The translations under genes and the position numbers were made by a program. Shown piece by piece: positions 40,867 through 55,998 of a stretch of DNA of 64,000 nucleotides (position 1 is the stretch's first letter; each line of letters begins with the position of its first letter). This DNA comes from Methanobacteriota archaeon (GTDB lineage Archaea > Halobacteriota > Methanomicrobia > Methanomicrobiales > Methanomicrobiaceae). Location of the stretch: NCBI GenBank assembly GCA_016841485.1, contig JAENZA010000004.1, forward strand, positions 1 to 64,000, read 5' to 3'. Below the pieces are notes generated by a model. The model saw nothing but the letters and a program-made list of their open reading frames with translations. It made no database searches and was not told where the DNA came from.

Positions 40867-41651
40867 GGTGGCTTGAACAGGAATGCCTGAAAATTGAGCG
40901 GAAAAAACAACGGAAGGCATGCCGCAGGTATTTCATTCTTGGCATCCTTGCTGCCCTTCTGGTGTTCATCATTGTCGGGGTCTGGTACATCACCCTTGAG
41001 GAGACAAGCACCTCGGTCATCCGTGTTGAGGGAACCATCGTCGCCGGAGACGGCTTAGGGAATGGCTATGTGGGGAGTGAATATGTCGGCAGGCAGATTC
41101 GCAGTGCAGCCGATGATCCGCTTGTCCGGGCGGTTGTTCTGCGGGTGAACAGCCCCGGGGGTTCCCCTGCGGCGGCCCAGGAGATCATCACGGATATCGA
41201 ATATGCAAAAGGGAAAAAACCCGTGTTCGTCTCGATGGGAGATATCGCAACCTCGGCTGCCTATCATATCAGTGCCCATGCGGACCGGATCTATGCCAAT
41301 CCCGATACCATGACCGGAAGTATCGGAACAATATGGCTGGTCTATGACTATTCGCGGGCGCTTGATGAGGACGGGGTTGTAATAGAAGTGGTAAAATCCG
41401 GAGAAAAGAAGGATATTGCCTCGCCCTACCGGGCACTTACCGATGAAGAACGTGAATATCTGCAGGTGATCGTGGACGAGAGCTCGGAACTCTTCATCGA
41501 GGATGTTGTGGCCCAGCGGGGGATCGAACGTTCTGTCATAGACGATGCACGCCCCATACGTGGGGAAGAAGCCCTGCAGATCGGCCTTGTCGATGAGATC
41601 GGCAATCTGTTCGAAACCATCAGCGCGGCGGACAGATTTGCTTCTTCATAA
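40863..41651 (+). CDS. sppA: signal peptide peptidase SppA (S49)
   Basis: N-terminal TM; 'VLRVNSPGGSPAAAQEI...VFVSMGDIATSAAYHISAHADRIYANPDTMTGSIGTI'. Confidence 0.92.
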   Translation: MRWLEQECLKIERKKQRKACRRYFILGILAALLVFIIVGVWYITLEETSTSVIRVEGTIVAGDGLGNGYVGSEYVGRQIRSAADDPLVRAVVLRVNSPGGSPAAAQEIITDIEYAKGKKPVFVSMGDIATSAAYHISAHADRIYANPDTMTGSIGTIWLVYDYSRALDEDGVVIEVVKSGEKKDIASPYRALTDEEREYLQVIVDESSELFIEDVVAQRGIERSVIDDARPIRGEEALQIGLVDEIGNLFETISAADRFASS

Positions 41652-41660
41652 CGCCATTTT

Positions 41661-42938
41661 TCAGACCATTTTTTCAGGGCTTGCCTTCATGTATTCACGG
41701 CATATGGTCGTTGCATACTGGCCGGGGCCAAGACGAAAGGACAGGGACACGTCATTGTCATCCGGCGTCTGCCATGTGATCTCCGGGTCGAGCGATATGA
41801 TACGTGATGCACCGGAAAACCGGGTCTCGACAAATCTGGCCGCCCTGCCGAATGATGCCGGGGTGATGGCGTCTTCTTCGAGCAGGCCGCTGAGATACTC
41901 GTCGATATACCCGTTCCTGTGACTCTCCTCGGTACCGGGCATATGAATAGCTATGGTTGCCCGTCCGCGTTTGATATGCATGGATGCGGCGGTCTTCGTC
42001 CGTGTATCGATGAGATCCTCTTTGCCGCCTGCAAAGATGATACGGTCGCCGCTCACCGGTTCATGCAGGGAAATTCCTGATTCGATCCTGAACGAAAGGG
42101 CCTTGTTAAACAGCCATGACTGGTAGGCGGAAACAAACATCGAGAGGAGTTTAGGGGGCATCTTTTTCAATGCCCCCTGGTAGTCGCCGGGACGCTCCAC
42201 GAGATGATGAAGGAGGGTCCGCTCAAAACTGAGAGGAACCGGCATTGCCCGGAGGGTTTCGGCAGCACTGCCGGTCTGTGCATATATTCGTCGTGCTGCT
42301 GCGGCATCCGGGGATTCGCCTTCGTATTCAAGGGCGATATATGCTTCAACGGCTCCCTGATAATCGTCCTGCAGGATATGTCTCCCGACCACGTGGGTCA
42401 CCGGCCGCTGGACACCGAATCGCTGAAGACCGAAGTAGTTGGGAACCCCTGCTCCCAGCTCGTCCGTCGTTGTTTCGACCTTTTTTCGAAGTTCGTCTCC
42501 GGCAGGTTCGGTGTCACGTATGGTAATTGCGAATGCGTTTCCTTCCAGATCACCAAGTGAAAGCTGTCGTGATGACTGGCCCAGGTAGTCAAGCCGGATG
42601 TCCTTGAGATGGACGGTCGCAAGATCCTCTTCGCTTATGTCATAGATGGCAATAAGCTGGTCGGTGACGGCGTTTCTGTCCTTTGTTCCGGCCCAGGATA
42701 TTCTGCGATGACTGATACCGAGTGATTTTGCGATTTCCTTTACCGCCCGCTGATGCTCCCATTTACGCTTGGTCAGGCGACAGATCAGATATTTGCCATT
42801 CTCCGGAAAGGCGGCCGGGAGTTCATGGACGATAAAATCCTCCGGGAGAGTCCTGAGTTTCCCGCCGATTCCCGGGGTGTCCGTTCCGTAATATTCCATT
42901 CCCAGTTCCTGTTCAAGGAGATAGGAGGACGATTTCAT
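41661..42938 (-). CDS. truD: tRNA pseudouridine(13) synthase TruD
   Basis: 'PEDFIVHELP...AGTKDRNAVTDQLIAIYD...VPNYFGLQRFGVQRPVTHVVGRHIL'; start chosen at MKSSSYLLEQELGMEYYGTD. Confidence 0.93.
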   Translation of the reverse strand: MKSSSYLLEQELGMEYYGTDTPGIGGKLRTLPEDFIVHELPAAFPENGKYLICRLTKRKWEHQRAVKEIAKSLGISHRRISWAGTKDRNAVTDQLIAIYDISEEDLATVHLKDIRLDYLGQSSRQLSLGDLEGNAFAITIRDTEPAGDELRKKVETTTDELGAGVPNYFGLQRFGVQRPVTHVVGRHILQDDYQGAVEAYIALEYEGESPDAAAARRIYAQTGSAAETLRAMPVPLSFERTLLHHLVERPGDYQGALKKMPPKLLSMFVSAYQSWLFNKALSFRIESGISLHEPVSGDRIIFAGGKEDLIDTRTKTAASMHIKRGRATIAIHMPGTEESHRNGYIDEYLSGLLEEDAITPASFGRAARFVETRFSGASRIISLDPEITWQTPDDNDVSLSFRLGPGQYATTICREYMKASPEKMV

Positions 42939-43315
42939 AATAACTGGAGATCTCCCGTGATTCTGTCGAGATCCTGTGAGGGGGCGGGACCGAGGCCCAA
43001 GGCCGTAACGGTTCCCGGTGCAATCTCGGTCATGCCGGCGTCGGTGATGAGGGAGGTGGATATGCCTGCTGCCTCTGCGATGGATTTGAGTTCGTAGAGA
43101 TCCCTGAGTGAATTGGCCTTGAGGGCAACCTTCTTCATGCCCTCGTCGAACCACTTTTTCCTGGTGATTTTATCGGTTTTTTCATAGGCCCCCACAGCCG
43201 CATGTGCGAGTTGTGCACATTTTTTTCCGCAGGTCATTTTGATGTCATTGCGGATAATGAGACATTGTTTATATTTGAATTCGGGTTCGGGAGTCATTGC
43301 ACTCAGATGTTGCAT
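42935..43315 (-). CDS. pth2: peptidyl-tRNA hydrolase Pth2
   Basis: 'KQCLIIRNDIKMTCGKKCAQLAHAAVGAYE...LGLGPAPSQDLDRITGDLQLL'; ATGA junction with truD. Confidence 0.93.
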   Translation of the reverse strand: MQHLSAMTPEPEFKYKQCLIIRNDIKMTCGKKCAQLAHAAVGAYEKTDKITRKKWFDEGMKKVALKANSLRDLYELKSIAEAAGISTSLITDAGMTEIAPGTVTALGLGPAPSQDLDRITGDLQLL

Positions 43316-43422
43316 GGACAGGGAAAAATAGTTGATGTTCGTTCTCCTGGGACGGGTCCCGTGCCGCATGCTGCTCCGAATGCGAGATTCTATGTTTTCA
43401 GACTCCAACGTATTCAGAAGAG

Positions 43423-44568
43423 ATGTATGACGTCGTTGTCGTCGGTGCGGGGCCTGCCGGGTCCGCTGCTGCACGCCGCTGTGCCGGGTACGGGTTAAAG
43501 ACCCTCATGGTGGAGGAGCACGCCGCTCTCGGCTATCCGGTCCAGTGCGCCGGTCTTCTTAGCAGGGCGGCATTTCAGGAGTGCGGCGTCTCCAGCGATG
43601 CGATAGTACGGGAGGTAACCGGTGCCTCGGTGATCTCCTCCATGGGTTCGGTTTTGAATTTTGATGCAGGAGTCACCAAGGCCCATGTCGTCAACCGGGG
43701 TCTTCTCGACCGCGAAATGGCACAACGGGCGATGGATGAGGGTGCCGAGCTCCGGCTGAAGACCTACGCATATGCTCTCAGGGACGGTGTTCTTTGCACC
43801 AAAGGCGTGCGTGGCCATGAAGAAGTGCGGTACCGGCTGCTGATTGCGGCCGACGGTCCGCGAAGCCCCGTCTCGCGAATGCTGGGGATGCGCCGCCCCC
43901 CCGTGTACCTCTCCGGCATTCAGGCGGAAGTGCCGTATTCGATGGAGGGGAGTCATGTCGAGATCTATCCCGATGCCTCTCCTGATTTTTTTGGCTATGC
44001 CATCCCGGTGGAAGAAGGGCGGGCCCGGGTCGGCCTCTGCGGCATGAGAGATGTTCCTGCCCGATTTGCGTCATTTGCATCGCAATTTGGGGACAGCTGC
44101 ATGCACCTGGTCACCGGTACGATTCCCCTCGGGCAGATGCCCTGCTCCTATGGGCAGCGCACCCTGTTTGTTGGGGATGCAGCCGGCCTTGCAAAACCGA
44201 CATCGGGGGGAGGGGTGTATACCGGGGTAAGGTCAGGATATCATGCCGCCGATACCGCGGTGGAATGCTGCGAAAACGACGCATTCAGTGATGCGGCTCT
44301 CTTCCGGTACGAACAGGGCTGGAAGGATGATTTTGGCAGGGAACTTGACCTCGGAATGCGTTTTTTTAGCCTGCGGCCCAGGATTACCCCCGAGCACGTG
44401 GATGAGGTGTGCAGGGCCCTGGATACTCCAAAGATGAAGGATCTCATCGTCAGGTACGGGGATATGGACCGGCCTGCCGCACTCCTGGGGCACCTGTTGA
44501 AAAATCCTGCAATGTTCAGGGTCATACGGTCGATAGCCCGGTCTGAGTTGTGGCGAATTATTAATTAA
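43423..44568 (+). CDS. geranylgeranyl reductase family FAD-dependent oxidoreductase
   Basis: 'MYDVVVVGAGPAGSAAARRCAGYGLKTLMVEEH...FVGDAAGLAKPTSGGGVYTGVRSG'. Confidence 0.92.
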   Translation: MYDVVVVGAGPAGSAAARRCAGYGLKTLMVEEHAALGYPVQCAGLLSRAAFQECGVSSDAIVREVTGASVISSMGSVLNFDAGVTKAHVVNRGLLDREMAQRAMDEGAELRLKTYAYALRDGVLCTKGVRGHEEVRYRLLIAADGPRSPVSRMLGMRRPPVYLSGIQAEVPYSMEGSHVEIYPDASPDFFGYAIPVEEGRARVGLCGMRDVPARFASFASQFGDSCMHLVTGTIPLGQMPCSYGQRTLFVGDAAGLAKPTSGGGVYTGVRSGYHAADTAVECCENDAFSDAALFRYEQGWKDDFGRELDLGMRFFSLRPRITPEHVDEVCRALDTPKMKDLIVRYGDMDRPAALLGHLLKNPAMFRVIRSIARSELWRIIN

Positions 44569-44570
44569 TT

Positions 44571-45152
44571 ATGTTTGACAAATCGCAAATGCAAAACAAA
44601 TATATTGATCTATTTGCAAGTATGATTGGCAATTCACAAAAAGGACTGACCACCCTTTTGGTGGGTTTGCTATGTCTGCGCTCACGGGGTATCCGGGAAA
44701 TTATACCTGCAGTTGTCTGCGCACGCATCTTCATACACCGGCCAGTAGGTACCCAATACCTTGGTACAATCATGAAGCAGGAGGCTGACCACCTTTCTGT
44801 TCCTTTTCATAATTTTTTTCTCGTTTCACGTCTATTGGCACGTATGGAGAGCACTTTTGGAAGAGGATTTATCACGAATATCATGCTGGTCACTAAACAT
44901 TTTGCCCTTTCACCGGAGAAAGCATGGCCCGGGGCATCCGACCACCTGCTGGAACTGGAGGTCCCGGAAATGTTCGTCGGCACTGAAGTGGAAGAACTCG
45001 TTACCATGCTCCGGAAAAATATTATGTGGCACCAGAATGGGCAGATGGACGACAAGGATGCCGAGGCGGTGATGCGGATTCTTAGGCGCCTTGTCCTTGC
45101 CATTGACCGTCAGCTGGGAATACCGGACCCACAGATCGGCAAGTATGACTGA
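44571..45152 (+). CDS. hypothetical protein
   Basis: 193-aa frame 3 nt after the reductase; no family recognised. Confidence 0.65.
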   Translation: MFDKSQMQNKYIDLFASMIGNSQKGLTTLLVGLLCLRSRGIREIIPAVVCARIFIHRPVGTQYLGTIMKQEADHLSVPFHNFFLVSRLLARMESTFGRGFITNIMLVTKHFALSPEKAWPGASDHLLELEVPEMFVGTEVEELVTMLRKNIMWHQNGQMDDKDAEAVMRILRRLVLAIDRQLGIPDPQIGKYD

Positions 45153-45263
45153 GACCCAATTTTTCTTTTATAGAAATCCTATAAATGCGATTATAACCTA
45201 ATAATATTGTAGGAACCAAGGAGTATTTTTTCTTCTTTGCATTTGTGCGAAATAGAGGTAATT

Positions 45264-49744
<4,481 letters not shown>

Positions 49745-49780
49745 AGAAAAGTTGCCGGGAAAAGTCCCGGAACGACTCCC

Positions 49781-50611
49781 TTATTTTTCATACCGGTATG
49801 TGCAGAGCAGTGATGCCCCAAGGATACCGATGAGAACAGGCACAAAGGAGAGAGGCGTTTCCGTTGGTTCCCCGTTCCCGCCCGCCGGGTACAGGTTTGC
49901 CGATATCTTTTCCTTCTCATCCACTCCGATCTCGATGTCTGCGACCCAGTCCTGATAGCCGTTAAGCCTGAGGGTGACCTGGTAGGTTTCTGGTGCAAGT
50001 TCCGGGACAATCAGGGGTGTCGTCCCCTGATAGTCACCATTGAAATAGACCTCTGCTCCCGACGGTGTCGACTGGATGTTGAGAGATCCTTCATAGGGCG
50101 TGCTACGCTGCACGAGCGTTGCAGTGACGATGATGGTTTTTCCCTTCAGCACCTGGACCTGTGAGACCCAGTCATTGTATCCGTCTTTTTTCAGGGTGAT
50201 GTCGTGAACGCCGACGGGCTTGTCGCTGATGGTTGCGGGGGTGATGCCGTAATACCGGTCATCAAAATAGATTGATGCGCCCTGGGGGACGGAATCAATG
50301 GTTATCGACCCCGAATAGGGGATGAGGGTTGCCGTCACCGAGGTGGTCGTGCCGCTCTGTACGGCAAGGGATCCGCTCCATGAGACATAACCGTCTTTTC
50401 TGATCTCCAGCTGATAGGTGCCGGGTGCATACATCCCTGTCAGATCCAGCGGAGTGTCTCCCTTATACGAACCGGAAACATAGACCTGGGCCCCGGAGGG
50501 GGATGAGGTGATGGTAATCCCGCTCGGTGCCGCGGAGACCAGACCGGCGACCAGCGCCAGCAGGATGAAGAGGCTGATGCCTGTCTTTATCGTCAGTGAA
50601 TTTCTGCCCAT
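49781..50611 (-). CDS. PEGA domain protein (three PEGA repeats, signal peptide, C-terminal TM)
   Basis: Three ~70-aa repeats starting ITITSSPSGAQVYV, ITIDSVPQGASIYF, LNIQSTPSGAEVYF. Confidence 0.9.
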   Translation of the reverse strand: MGRNSLTIKTGISLFILLALVAGLVSAAPSGITITSSPSGAQVYVSGSYKGDTPLDLTGMYAPGTYQLEIRKDGYVSWSGSLAVQSGTTTSVTATLIPYSGSITIDSVPQGASIYFDDRYYGITPATISDKPVGVHDITLKKDGYNDWVSQVQVLKGKTIIVTATLVQRSTPYEGSLNIQSTPSGAEVYFNGDYQGTTPLIVPELAPETYQVTLRLNGYQDWVADIEIGVDEKEKISANLYPAGGNGEPTETPLSFVPVLIGILGASLLCTYRYEK

Positions 50612-50703
50612 AATGTTTCCGGATACGATGTGGGGCATTAATATGTTTTCTGCGGGACAGTAGGATTTATAGAAATGGTTTCGGAAAGGTGAGGTGAAAA
50701 ACG

Positions 50704-51117
50704 ATGTTGCAGAGAGAGCTGGTTATCGAGACCCATGGTGAAGGGGATATCATCGACCTGAGTTCAGGGGTCCAGGATGTCGTTGCAAAGAGCGGGATAC
50801 GGGACGGGCAGGTATCGGTCTTTGTCAAGGGGTCCACTGCCGCCGTAACGACCATAGAATATGAACCCGGGGTCCTCTCGGACCTGCGGCGCGCACTGGA
50901 TGTGATTGCCCCGAAGGACGCATCCTACGAACATGACCGGGCATGGGGTGACGGCAACGGACGTTCACATGTCCGTGCGGCACTGATCGGTCCGTCGGTC
51001 ACCATTCCCGTTCAGGAAGGAAAAATGCTCAACGGTACATGGCAACAGGTCGTGCTCATTGAGCTGGACATACGTTCCCGGAGGACACGTTCTGTGATAT
51101 GTACCGTGAATGGATAA
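50704..51117 (+). CDS. YjbQ family (UPF0047) protein
   Basis: 'VSVFVKGSTAAVTTIEYEPG...HDRAWGDGNGRSHVRAALIGPSVTIPVQEGKMLNGTWQQVVLIELD'. Confidence 0.94.
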   Translation: MLQRELVIETHGEGDIIDLSSGVQDVVAKSGIRDGQVSVFVKGSTAAVTTIEYEPGVLSDLRRALDVIAPKDASYEHDRAWGDGNGRSHVRAALIGPSVTIPVQEGKMLNGTWQQVVLIELDIRSRRTRSVICTVNG

Positions 51118-51147
51118 ACGAATGAAAAGAGATTTTGAAGAATCAAT

Positions 51148-51411
51148 TCAGTCAAGCGGGACTGTTTCCAGCTGTGACACCAGTTCCCAGATGCGTGTCC
51201 TGGCATGAACCGGCATATTCGGGTCATTGCTGATCTCGTCGATTATTGAGATTGCAGATGCGGCACGCAGACCAAGGCCCTGCGAGTTATCCTGGAGAAC
51301 TTTGCGTGTTTCATCAGCGACTCGGCGGATATTACGTGGAATTGTTCCGTCTTCAATCATTTGCTGGAGCATCATAATGCAGTTATTAATTGTAACTTCC
51401 GGGTCAGCCAT
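51148..51411 (-). CDS. UPF0147 family protein
   Basis: '[69 protein letters not shown]'. Confidence 0.93.
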   Translation of the reverse strand: MADPEVTINNCIMMLQQMIEDGTIPRNIRRVADETRKVLQDNSQGLGLRAASAISIIDEISNDPNMPVHARTRIWELVSQLETVPLD

Positions 51412-51481
51412 TGTACCACCTTCGCAGTATACATTTTTGGTTAGAGCATATATAAGATACTTAACAAACCGGATGGTTCCC

Positions 51482-51856
51482 ATGAAGACCGAAGATACGA
51501 TAATGGCCGAATACCTTCTGAACGGAGGAAAAATGCTTTCGAAGACCTGTACAGAGTGTGGGGCACCGCTTTTTGAGACAAAAGACGGTATCTGCTGCGT
51601 GGTGTGCAAGGAGATCGGACCGCCGGAAACGAAGCCGTCTGAAGGTGGGGTGCGGACACCGCCCCGGGATGAAGAAAAAAACTCCGTGCAGCCGGAACGT
51701 CTCCACGCAGGTTCCTGTTCCGACCACGTGGAGGAGGAGATTGAAAAGGCGATTCTCGTCCTCTGTCGCCGCGTCGAGACGGAATCAAGAGCCGAGGACT
51801 GCTATCTTCTCATGAAGGGGATACGAAAGGGAGTCCAGGCCCTGCGCGACCTCTGA
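51482..51856 (+). CDS. Sjogren's syndrome/scleroderma autoantigen 1 (p27) family zinc-ribbon protein
   Basis: '[35 protein letters not shown]'. Confidence 0.87.
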   Translation: MKTEDTIMAEYLLNGGKMLSKTCTECGAPLFETKDGICCVVCKEIGPPETKPSEGGVRTPPRDEEKNSVQPERLHAGSCSDHVEEEIEKAILVLCRRVETESRAEDCYLLMKGIRKGVQALRDL

Positions 51857-51859
51857 ACC

Positions 51860-54133
51860 TTATTTTTTGTAGGGGCGCTGCATGAGCGCAACAATTGTTT
51901 CTGCTGTCTTTTTCCCGATTCCTTCGACCTGCATGAGGTGTTCTGCATCAGCGCAGAGGACATCCCGGAGGGTTCCGAAGTGCCGGAGCAGGAGCCGGGC
52001 ATGGTGGACGCCGATTCCCGGAAATGACGAAAGGATGTACTCCTGCTGTTCGGTATCGGAATGGTAGGGTTTTCTTGAATGAAGGCTCGGGGGGGTGCTG
52101 CCGGTCTCCAGCCTGCGCGCAATGATATAGAGCATCTCTGCCGTTTCTTCCGGGGAGGATGTATAGAGTATCGTTACTCCCATGTCGATACCAATCGACG
52201 CAAGAACACCCCGTATGGCATTGGGAGCAATATTTCGCTGACTGAAGAGGTTCTCGCCCTCGATGATGAGGATGGGGCGACTCACCCGTGCAGAAAGGCG
52301 CCGGAGTTGTCCGAGGAGATCCCGGTCAACAAGACTGTCGGCAAAATCCTTCGTCGTCTTTCGTTCGACCAGTATCTGGTCCCCGATGGCATAGTCCCCG
52401 TCTTCAAGGCGCTGCACGGCGATGGCGACGCCTTTTGTGTGAAGACACTCGACGACACGGGACGACGTTTCCCTATCGTCGGCAATCACGGACGGCCGAT
52501 CACTGAGAAATGCGTCGATACTCGTCTGGGTGTGGTCCGGCTCATGGTCCTGATTTCTGTGGGGTTCATCTTCTTTTTTACTGAAAATGCCCGGGCTTCG
52601 CCGCAGTGATGAGATCTCCTTGTGCATGGATTTCTCCTTGGACTGGCTGACCCAGCGGTAGGCCTCGTCGCTGGTCCCCTTGGTGACCAGGATGATGATG
52701 GTCCCGGCGCCATGCCGGCCGGTCCGCCCTTTGCGCTGGATGCTGCGGATTTCGGAGGGGACGGCTTCATAGAAGATGACGAGATCGGTTGAGGGAACGT
52801 CAAGACCCTCCTCGCCGACGGATGTTGCAACAAGGACCCGGAACTCCCCGTTCCTGAATCGTTCCATTGTTCTGAGCTGTTCCTTCTGTGAAAGGCCCCG
52901 TTCCGTATCCTTCGATGCCTGGCCGACAAATCTCTCGCAGTCAACCCCGTGGGCCTTCAGGTAATCGACGAGAATCTGGACCGTATCACGGAAGGTGGCA
53001 AATACGATGACGCGGCTTTTGGGATAGAGTTCGAGCTGGCGCTGCACCAGCTCGAGCACCATCTCCCGTTTCGGGTGGAGTTCGGTTTCCCAGGTCTGTG
53101 CCATCGCGTGGAGTTCGCAAAATATGCTGTCCCCCGCGAGGCGTTTGCTGGCTTTCGATGCGGTCGGGTCATCCCCCTCGCGGGTGAGCTTCTGCAGGTA
53201 CCCCTTCAGGGCCTCGCTGCCCTGCCCTTCGGCAAGTGCCGTTGCATGGCGCAGTTTCATGCACTCCGCAAGAATGGAAGCCGCAATGAATCCTGAGGTA
53301 TCTTTTTTCTTGATCCTTGACTGGATCTGTGCCTGAATAGCCTGGATGCCCTTCATCGTCAGTTTGTCGGGGGAGGGTACCCGAAACCCCAGTCCGGAGA
53401 GCGTCTGGAGACGGGATGCGAGCATGGATTCGAGTGACCGGACGGCAAATGCCAGTTCCGGCGGGAGATCGACCGAGATGTAGGTAAGTTCGCGTTCGTG
53501 GATGTAGGGTTTTACATCCGGGTCGGTTTCGGTTCGGCTTTCGACGGAATCAATGCCCATATTGATGCAGATGTCGTGGATCTTCTCCTCGTTGCTGCCG
53601 GGGGATGCGGTCATCGCAAGGACGAGGGGGTGTGTTGCCGTACGATGGTATTCACCCGCGATGAACACATACGAATAATTGCCGACCGCCCGGTGGCATT
53701 CGTCGATAATGAGAAGGGAAACATCGGAAAAATCGTATCTTCCGGCAAGGATATCGTTTTTTATCACCTGCGGCGTTGCAAAGATGTACCGGCTTTTTTT
53801 CCAGATCTCCGTGCGCTTTGCGGTCGGGGTTTCACCGGTAAACATGGCAGAACCCACAACATCGTCTGACGGGGATGGAGGTTCCAGCAGGTACTGCGAA
53901 AAGAAGCGGAAATGCTGTTCCACGAGGGGCTTTGTCGGGGCCATCATGAGCAGTTTTCCGCCGAAATTTTTCATTCTCGATGCGGCGACAATGAGCCCGA
54001 TGGCGGTCTTTCCAAGACCCGTCGGGAGAACGACCATCGTATTTCCCAGGAGTGCCGTTGCGGCTATGGAAAGCTGATACTCGCGTTCTTCAATATGTTC
54101 CGGCAGAATAAGGGGGTGAGTGAGGTAGTTCAT
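51860..54133 (-). CDS. hef: Hef-type helicase/ERCC4 nuclease
   Basis: Walker A 'LPTGLGKTAIG', 'IIDECHRAVG', nuclease 'GDYAIGDQILVERKTTKDF', C-terminal HhH. Confidence 0.94.
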   Translation of the reverse strand: MNYLTHPLILPEHIEEREYQLSIAATALLGNTMVVLPTGLGKTAIGLIVAASRMKNFGGKLLMMAPTKPLVEQHFRFFSQYLLEPPSPSDDVVGSAMFTGETPTAKRTEIWKKSRYIFATPQVIKNDILAGRYDFSDVSLLIIDECHRAVGNYSYVFIAGEYHRTATHPLVLAMTASPGSNEEKIHDICINMGIDSVESRTETDPDVKPYIHERELTYISVDLPPELAFAVRSLESMLASRLQTLSGLGFRVPSPDKLTMKGIQAIQAQIQSRIKKKDTSGFIAASILAECMKLRHATALAEGQGSEALKGYLQKLTREGDDPTASKASKRLAGDSIFCELHAMAQTWETELHPKREMVLELVQRQLELYPKSRVIVFATFRDTVQILVDYLKAHGVDCERFVGQASKDTERGLSQKEQLRTMERFRNGEFRVLVATSVGEEGLDVPSTDLVIFYEAVPSEIRSIQRKGRTGRHGAGTIIILVTKGTSDEAYRWVSQSKEKSMHKEISSLRRSPGIFSKKEDEPHRNQDHEPDHTQTSIDAFLSDRPSVIADDRETSSRVVECLHTKGVAIAVQRLEDGDYAIGDQILVERKTTKDFADSLVDRDLLGQLRRLSARVSRPILIIEGENLFSQRNIAPNAIRGVLASIGIDMGVTILYTSSPEETAEMLYIIARRLETGSTPPSLHSRKPYHSDTEQQEYILSSFPGIGVHHARLLLRHFGTLRDVLCADAEHLMQVEGIGKKTAETIVALMQRPYKK

Positions 54134-55857
54134 TCTTCATTCTTCAGATCGGCAAACCGGGTGCGGCCACTGATAAGCCCCTCGAGTGTTGCATATAATG
54201 CGTCGGTGGGGATGCGTACCTGTTCCATGCTGTCCCTGTCACGAAGGGTAGCTGTGTGATCTTCCAGGGTGTCGTAGTCAACTGTTATGGCATAGGGGGT
54301 GCCGATCTCGTCCTGCCGGCGATATCTTCTCCCGATTGCACCGTTGTCATCATACTGGGTAAGAATGTTGTGGGTCGTCAGATCCTCCGTCACCGAACGG
54401 GCGATTCCCTCAAGGCCGTCACGGTTCACAAGAGGAAAGACTGCCACCTGGACTGGTGCGATGGGGGGAGGGAAATGGAGGATCCTCCGTATTTCGCCTT
54501 CGACCTCTTCCTCGTCATAGGCATGCTCGAGGGCACAGTAGAGAATGCGGTCGATGCCGTAGGAGGGTTCGATGACATGGGGCATGATCTCTTCGCCCCG
54601 GACTTCGACGGTCTCTTCCCGGATTTCGAAGAGTTCCGAGGGGATGAAGTACTCCTTGCCATCGACAACCACGGTTGCGCCTTTCTCCGTCGGTTCGGCC
54701 GAGGAGAGGGCGTCGGCGATGGCCTTTGCCTTTCCCCGGTACTTCGGGCCGAGTGCGCCCATGTCGGGCAGGATGCGCCTGCGCTCCTCCGTGCGGACCT
54801 CGGTGAAGGGGATAAAGACGGTGAAGGCATCGCCGCTCTCTGCAGCATGGGCCTTAAGGTCATAGTCCGTCCGATCCGCGATGCCGACGGTTTCGACCCA
54901 TCCGAACCGTTCGGAATATATCTCCGCATCCCAGCAGTCGAGCGCGTAATGGGCGCATTCGGTCGGGAGGTGCTGACGGAACCGGAGTCTGTCCGGGCGG
55001 ATACCCACAGACATCAGAATTTCATGGGTCAGTGCGATGTAGTACGCCACATATTCGTTTGCCACCAGTCCCGAATCAACGGCGCCCCGCATCGATGTAG
55101 TCACGGGAGCGTCGCCTGCCATCTGCTGCGTTTGTCCCCAGAGCGGGATGACATAGTCGGCATACCGTGAGAAGGCAGGGTGGGTCTTGTGTTCCGGGTG
55201 GATGAAGATCTCGGCTTCGGCCTGGGTAAATTCACGGAGACGGATCATCCCCTGTCGTGGAGATATTTCATTGCGATAGGACTTTCCAATCTGTACTGCG
55301 CCGAATGGAAGTTTTTCCCGGTAAAAACGTGACAGACGGTTGAAATCGGTAAAGATGCCCTGGGCGGTTTCGGGGCGGAGGTATCCAGTGCGCTGGGCGC
55401 CGGGACCGATGCCGGTCTTAAACATCAGATTGAAATGGAATACCTCCACCTCACCCATCGATTCGCCGCAGGAAGGGCAGGGAAGACCCGCAATGCAATC
55501 CTTCAGGCCTTCGATGCTCAGGGCATCGGCGCCCGGGGTGCCGTGTTCCTCGGCAATGTGATCGGCACGGTGATATTCCTTGCAGTGGGGGCACTGGCAC
55601 ATCTTATCTGCAAAGCCCTTGACATGACCCGAAGCGATGTAGATGGATTCAACGCCGATTGTTGGGGCTTCGATCTCATAATAGCCCTCCTGGATAATGT
55701 AAAAATTTCTCCAGAGGTTTTCGATCTTCCTTTTGAGCATCGCCCCCAGTGGACCATAATCAATAAATCCCGCCACGGATCCGTAGCATTCTGACGAGGG
55801 CCAGACAAATCCCCTTCTTCGTGCGAGTTCAATAACGTTATCGTAAATATCGGCCAT
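54130..55857 (-). CDS. glyS: glycine--tRNA ligase
   Basis: 'RRGFVWPSSECYGSVAGFIDYGPLGAMLKRKIENLW...YLRPETAQGIFTDFNRL...QIGKSYRNEISPRQGMIRLREFTQAE'. Confidence 0.96.
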   Translation of the reverse strand: MADIYDNVIELARRRGFVWPSSECYGSVAGFIDYGPLGAMLKRKIENLWRNFYIIQEGYYEIEAPTIGVESIYIASGHVKGFADKMCQCPHCKEYHRADHIAEEHGTPGADALSIEGLKDCIAGLPCPSCGESMGEVEVFHFNLMFKTGIGPGAQRTGYLRPETAQGIFTDFNRLSRFYREKLPFGAVQIGKSYRNEISPRQGMIRLREFTQAEAEIFIHPEHKTHPAFSRYADYVIPLWGQTQQMAGDAPVTTSMRGAVDSGLVANEYVAYYIALTHEILMSVGIRPDRLRFRQHLPTECAHYALDCWDAEIYSERFGWVETVGIADRTDYDLKAHAAESGDAFTVFIPFTEVRTEERRRILPDMGALGPKYRGKAKAIADALSSAEPTEKGATVVVDGKEYFIPSELFEIREETVEVRGEEIMPHVIEPSYGIDRILYCALEHAYDEEEVEGEIRRILHFPPPIAPVQVAVFPLVNRDGLEGIARSVTEDLTTHNILTQYDDNGAIGRRYRRQDEIGTPYAITVDYDTLEDHTATLRDRDSMEQVRIPTDALYATLEGLISGRTRFADLKNEE

Positions 55858-55998
55858 TTGAATTCCCTGAAGTTGATAGTACTTTTACCCCGTGATTATA
55901 AAACATATTTTAAAAGACCGAATTTTCCCCCATGCACACAAGAAAACTATTATATCAAATCGTGGACATTATAAACCAGATTAAAGGGGTGCGAGCCT

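Noticed and set aside
54256-55170. 304-aa plus-strand ORF opposite glyS
   Set aside because: Antisense frame of glyS.
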